Positions 61,923 through 64,000 of a stretch of DNA of 64,000 nucleotides are shown piece after piece. The stretch lies in assembly GCF_900110955.1 (NCBI RefSeq), contig NZ_FOFR01000026.1, positions 14,671 to 78,670 on the forward strand. The letters run 5' to 3'. Source of the DNA: Lentzea xinjiangensis (GTDB lineage Bacteria; Actinomycetota; Actinomycetes; Mycobacteriales; Pseudonocardiaceae). Both the position numbers and the translations under genes were made by a program. The number at the start of each line of letters is the position of its first letter. The stretch's first letter is position 1. Below the pieces are notes generated by a model, which was given only the letters and a program-made list of their open reading frames with translations, made no database searches and had not been told where the DNA came from.

Positions 61923-62593
61923 TGCTGGGCAACGTGCTGGTGACCGGAGGTGCCGCCGGACTCGGAGCGGCCGTGGCGGACGCGGTGGAGCAGGCCGGCG
62001 GGACGCCGCTGGTCCTGGACAAGTCGGCGCCGTCGCGGGGTGACTTCGAACTGGTCGACCTCGCGGACGGCCGTGCCGCCGAAGCCGCCGTCCACGAGCT
62101 GGCGAAACGGCACGGCGGTTTCAGCGCCGTGGTCACCGCCGCCGGCATGGACCGGTGCGGAACGCTCGCGGAGGTACCGGCCGAGGAGTGGGAACAGGTC
62201 GTCAAGGTGAACCTGTTCGGCACGGCGTCGGTCATCCGGGCCGCGTTGCCGCACCTCGAGAACGGGCGTGTCGTGACGGTCGCGTCGACGCTCGGCCTGC
62301 GCGCCGTGAGCGACGCGACCGCCTACTGCGCCTCGAAGTTCGGCGTCGTCGGCTTCACCCGCGCGCTGGCGGCCGAGACCGCGGGGCAGATCGGTGTCAC
62401 GCTGGTCGTGCCCGGTGGGATGCGCACGAACTTCTTCGACGACCGGACCGAGCAGTACCGGCCCAAGGACTTCGACAAGCTGAACCCGCCGGACCGGGTG
62501 GCCGCGGCGATCCTGTTCGCGCTGAGCCAGCCGAAGGACTGCGAGATCAGGGAGCTCGTCATCGCCCACGGCGAGGAGCCGTCCTGGCCCTGA
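61922..62593 (+). CDS. SDR-family oxidoreductase
   Basis: 223-aa classical SDR. GGAAGLGAAVADA nucleotide loop, VASTLGL with Ser, and catalytic YCASKFG. It ends the heptose operon, its ATG overlapping the hldE stop by one base. Such SDRs next to hldE may modify the activated heptose (for example by epimerising or reducing it), but no specific activity can be assigned. Confidence 0.85.
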   Translation: MLGNVLVTGGAAGLGAAVADAVEQAGGTPLVLDKSAPSRGDFELVDLADGRAAEAAVHELAKRHGGFSAVVTAAGMDRCGTLAEVPAEEWEQVVKVNLFGTASVIRAALPHLENGRVVTVASTLGLRAVSDATAYCASKFGVVGFTRALAAETAGQIGVTLVVPGGMRTNFFDDRTEQYRPKDFDKLNPPDRVAAAILFALSQPKDCEIRELVIAHGEEPSWP

Positions 62594-62607
62594 GCACGCG
62601 ACGCACC

Positions 62608-62646
62608 GCGCCGCCCCGCGTTCCGCACGGGAACGCGGGGCGGCGC
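62608..62646 (+). terminator. Hairpin terminator of the heptose operon
   Basis: A perfect 17-bp stem (62608-62624 with 62630-62646) closes a 5-nt loop, 15 bp after the SDR stop. Confidence 0.88.
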
Positions 62647-62696
62647 CGTCCTGGTGCACCGGGGTTCCGGCATCGCGGCCGGCGTGACCGCGCGTG

Positions 62697-62990
62697 GAGG
62701 CCTACTGTGGCTACCGATCCCGGGCGTTCTCGCGCTGTGCGGGAGGAAGAGGGCCGCGCGACGGGCGCTCACCGCCGCCGCCCTCCCCATGCCGGTCGGC
62801 CACCTGGTCAGCCTGGTCGTGCACCGGCGAAGACCGCCGGTGGCGGACATGCCCGCGCCGGGCGTTGCCGGAACACCCGGCCTCCTCGTCGTTCCCGTCC
62901 AAGCACGCGGTGACGGCCGCCGCGTTCGGCACCGCCACCGCGCTGGCTCAGGCCGGGATCGGGCGCTCGGCGCGGGCCGGGGCCGCGGTC
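62697..62990 (+). pseudogene. Decayed PAP2-superfamily phosphatase
   Basis: One frame encodes membrane-like LLWLPIPGVLALCGRKRAAR and VGHLVSLVVHRRRPPVADMP, as in PAP2 proteins before the active site. Near 62850 the frame shifts, and another frame continues EHPASSSFPSKHAVTAAAFG, the second PAP2 motif with PSGH changed to PSKH. No start or C-terminal motif follows. Everything from 62647 to 63088 is otherwise without a supported gene. Confidence 0.55.
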
Positions 62991-63088
62991 TCGAGCTGCT
63001 CCCCGTGGATGCGCGGCCACTCGTGATCCCGCCGGTCTCGGAGCAACCGGGCGGCTTCCCCGGGGTGCGGTTCAGCACACGGCACGCG

Positions 63089-63883
63089 TCAGGGCTGCCT
63101 CCACCCCTCGTCGGCGAGGAGCTGGCTCGCCTGCGGGCCCATCAGGGACATCCCGCCGTCCACGACGAACGACGCCCCGGTCACGTAGGACGAGGCGGGG
63201 GAGGCGAGGAACGCGACGACGGCCGCGACCTCGTGCGCGCTGCCCGGCCGCCCGAGCGGCACGCCGGGACGGGGCTGGGTGCGCGGGTCGACGTCCTCCT
63301 GACCGGTCATCGGCGTGGAGATCTCGCCGGGCGCCACGGAGTTGACGGTGATGCCGTGTTCGGACAGCTCGAGCGCGAGCACCTCGGTCAGGGCGCCGAG
63401 ACCGGCCTTCGCGGCGCAGTAGGGCGCGGCGCCCACCCGTGGCAGGTGCTCGTGGACCGAGGTGATGTTGATGATCCGGCCGCCGCGCCCGGCGGCGATC
63501 ATGCGCTTGGCCGCGCGCTGGCTGCACAGGAAAGCGCCGTCCAGGTCGACCGAGAGCACCTCGCGCCAGGTGTCGAACGACATGTCCACGACCTTCTCGC
63601 TGCTGCCGGTGCCGGCGCAGTTGACCAGGACGTCGACCCCGCCCAGCTCCTCGGCCAGCTCGTCCACGACGGCGGCCGCGGCGGGCAGGCCGGTGAGGTC
63701 GAGCTGCCGCACGGCGCACCGCGCTCCGGCTGCCCGCACCTGCTCGGCCGTGTCCGCGGCTCCGTCGGCGTCCCGGTGGTAGGTGATGCCCACGTCGAGG
63801 CCACCGCCCGCCAGTGCGACGGCGATGGCCTTGCCGATGCCGGAGTCCGCTCCGGTCACGAGGGCGTGGAGAGGTGCGTTCAT
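63089..63883 (-). CDS. SDR-family oxidoreductase (glucose 1-dehydrogenase/3-oxoacyl-ACP reductase-like)
   Basis: 264 aa. TGADSGIGKAIAVALA nucleotide loop, NCAG, Ser in NITSVHEH, catalytic YCAAKAG, and FVVDGGMSLM end. Family members oxidise glucose or reduce ketoacyl and sugar ketones. ATG at 63883 overlaps the stop of the gene upstream as ATGA, so the two form an operon running off toward the window edge. Confidence 0.9.
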   Translation of the reverse strand: MNAPLHALVTGADSGIGKAIAVALAGGGLDVGITYHRDADGAADTAEQVRAAGARCAVRQLDLTGLPAAAAVVDELAEELGGVDVLVNCAGTGSSEKVVDMSFDTWREVLSVDLDGAFLCSQRAAKRMIAAGRGGRIINITSVHEHLPRVGAAPYCAAKAGLGALTEVLALELSEHGITVNSVAPGEISTPMTGQEDVDPRTQPRPGVPLGRPGSAHEVAAVVAFLASPASSYVTGASFVVDGGMSLMGPQASQLLADEGWRQP

Positions 63884-64000
63884 GAGACGCGGGTACCCGT
63901 GCGCGTCGCCTGCAAGCGGAGCGAGAAGTGGTTCAGCGTCCTCGGCAGCGGGGCGTCGACGACCCGGAACGACAGGTGCTCGCCCAGCGCGTCGAGCATG
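63880..64000 (-). CDS. C-terminal end of a gene cut by the window edge (possibly SRPBCC family)
   Basis: The last 39 codons are visible, in frame to a TGA that overlaps the SDR start. The residues (HLSFRVVDAPLPRTLNHFSL) resemble the C-terminal strands of an SRPBCC/polyketide-cyclase-like protein, but the fragment is too short to be sure. Confidence 0.4.
   Translation of the reverse strand, partial: MLDALGEHLSFRVVDAPLPRTLNHFSLRLQATRTGTRVS

Overview
The window is very GC-rich, dense in genes, uses many GTG starts and 4-bp start/stop overlaps, and carries secreted cellulases, a CebR regulon and a two-component system of actinobacterial type. It is best read as chromosome of a filamentous actinomycete, most likely of the Pseudonocardiales (Lentzea/Saccharothrix/Actinosynnema-like). 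That placement is inference from gene content only; no rRNA or tRNA gene was seen.

Left part (1-24.4 kb) is plant cell-wall degradation. A pentose/multiple-sugar ABC transporter operon ending in a secreted GH43 enzyme (187-5992) has two LacI-type operators upstream. It is followed by a secreted GH9 cellulase, then the cello-oligosaccharide operon cebE-cebF-cebG-bglC-cebR (10286-15735), a second CebR-like repressor, a second modular GH9 cellulase and a divergent GH5 endoglucanase. Five copies of the 14-bp CebR box lie at the promoters of exactly these genes. Cellulases outside the cell would release cello-oligosaccharides, CebEFG would import them, BglC would hydrolyse them, and CebR would switch the system.

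Middle part (24.4-47 kb) is mixed: a TetR/MFS efflux pair, NAD kinase, two decayed amino-acid catabolism genes (a DpaL-like lyase and an M20 peptidase), an NAD-dependent DNA ligase, about 1.2 kb of structured repeats, a two-component system, and a xylose operon. The xylose operon reads xylA-xylB-repeat ORF-ROK regulator, with 4-bp overlaps on both sides of a Pro/Ala/Thr-repeat reading frame. Next come an EF-G-like factor with a leader peptide and hairpin, an EEP-family phosphohydrolase, a small secreted protein and a GH92 alpha-mannosidase.

Right part (47-62.6 kb) is a sugar-nucleotide and glycosyltransferase cluster. It holds gmhA, gmhB and hldE homologues for nucleotide-activated heptose, two GT9 (heptosyltransferase-fold) enzymes, GT2 and GT4-type transferases, UDP-glucose dehydrogenase, a UDP-glucuronate-decarboxylase-like enzyme and a NodU-type carbamoyltransferase. 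ADP-heptose is usually linked to Gram-negative LPS, so a heptose glycan locus in a Gram-positive actinomycete is the most interesting system here. The window ends with a decayed PAP2 gene, an SDR dehydrogenase and a truncated gene.
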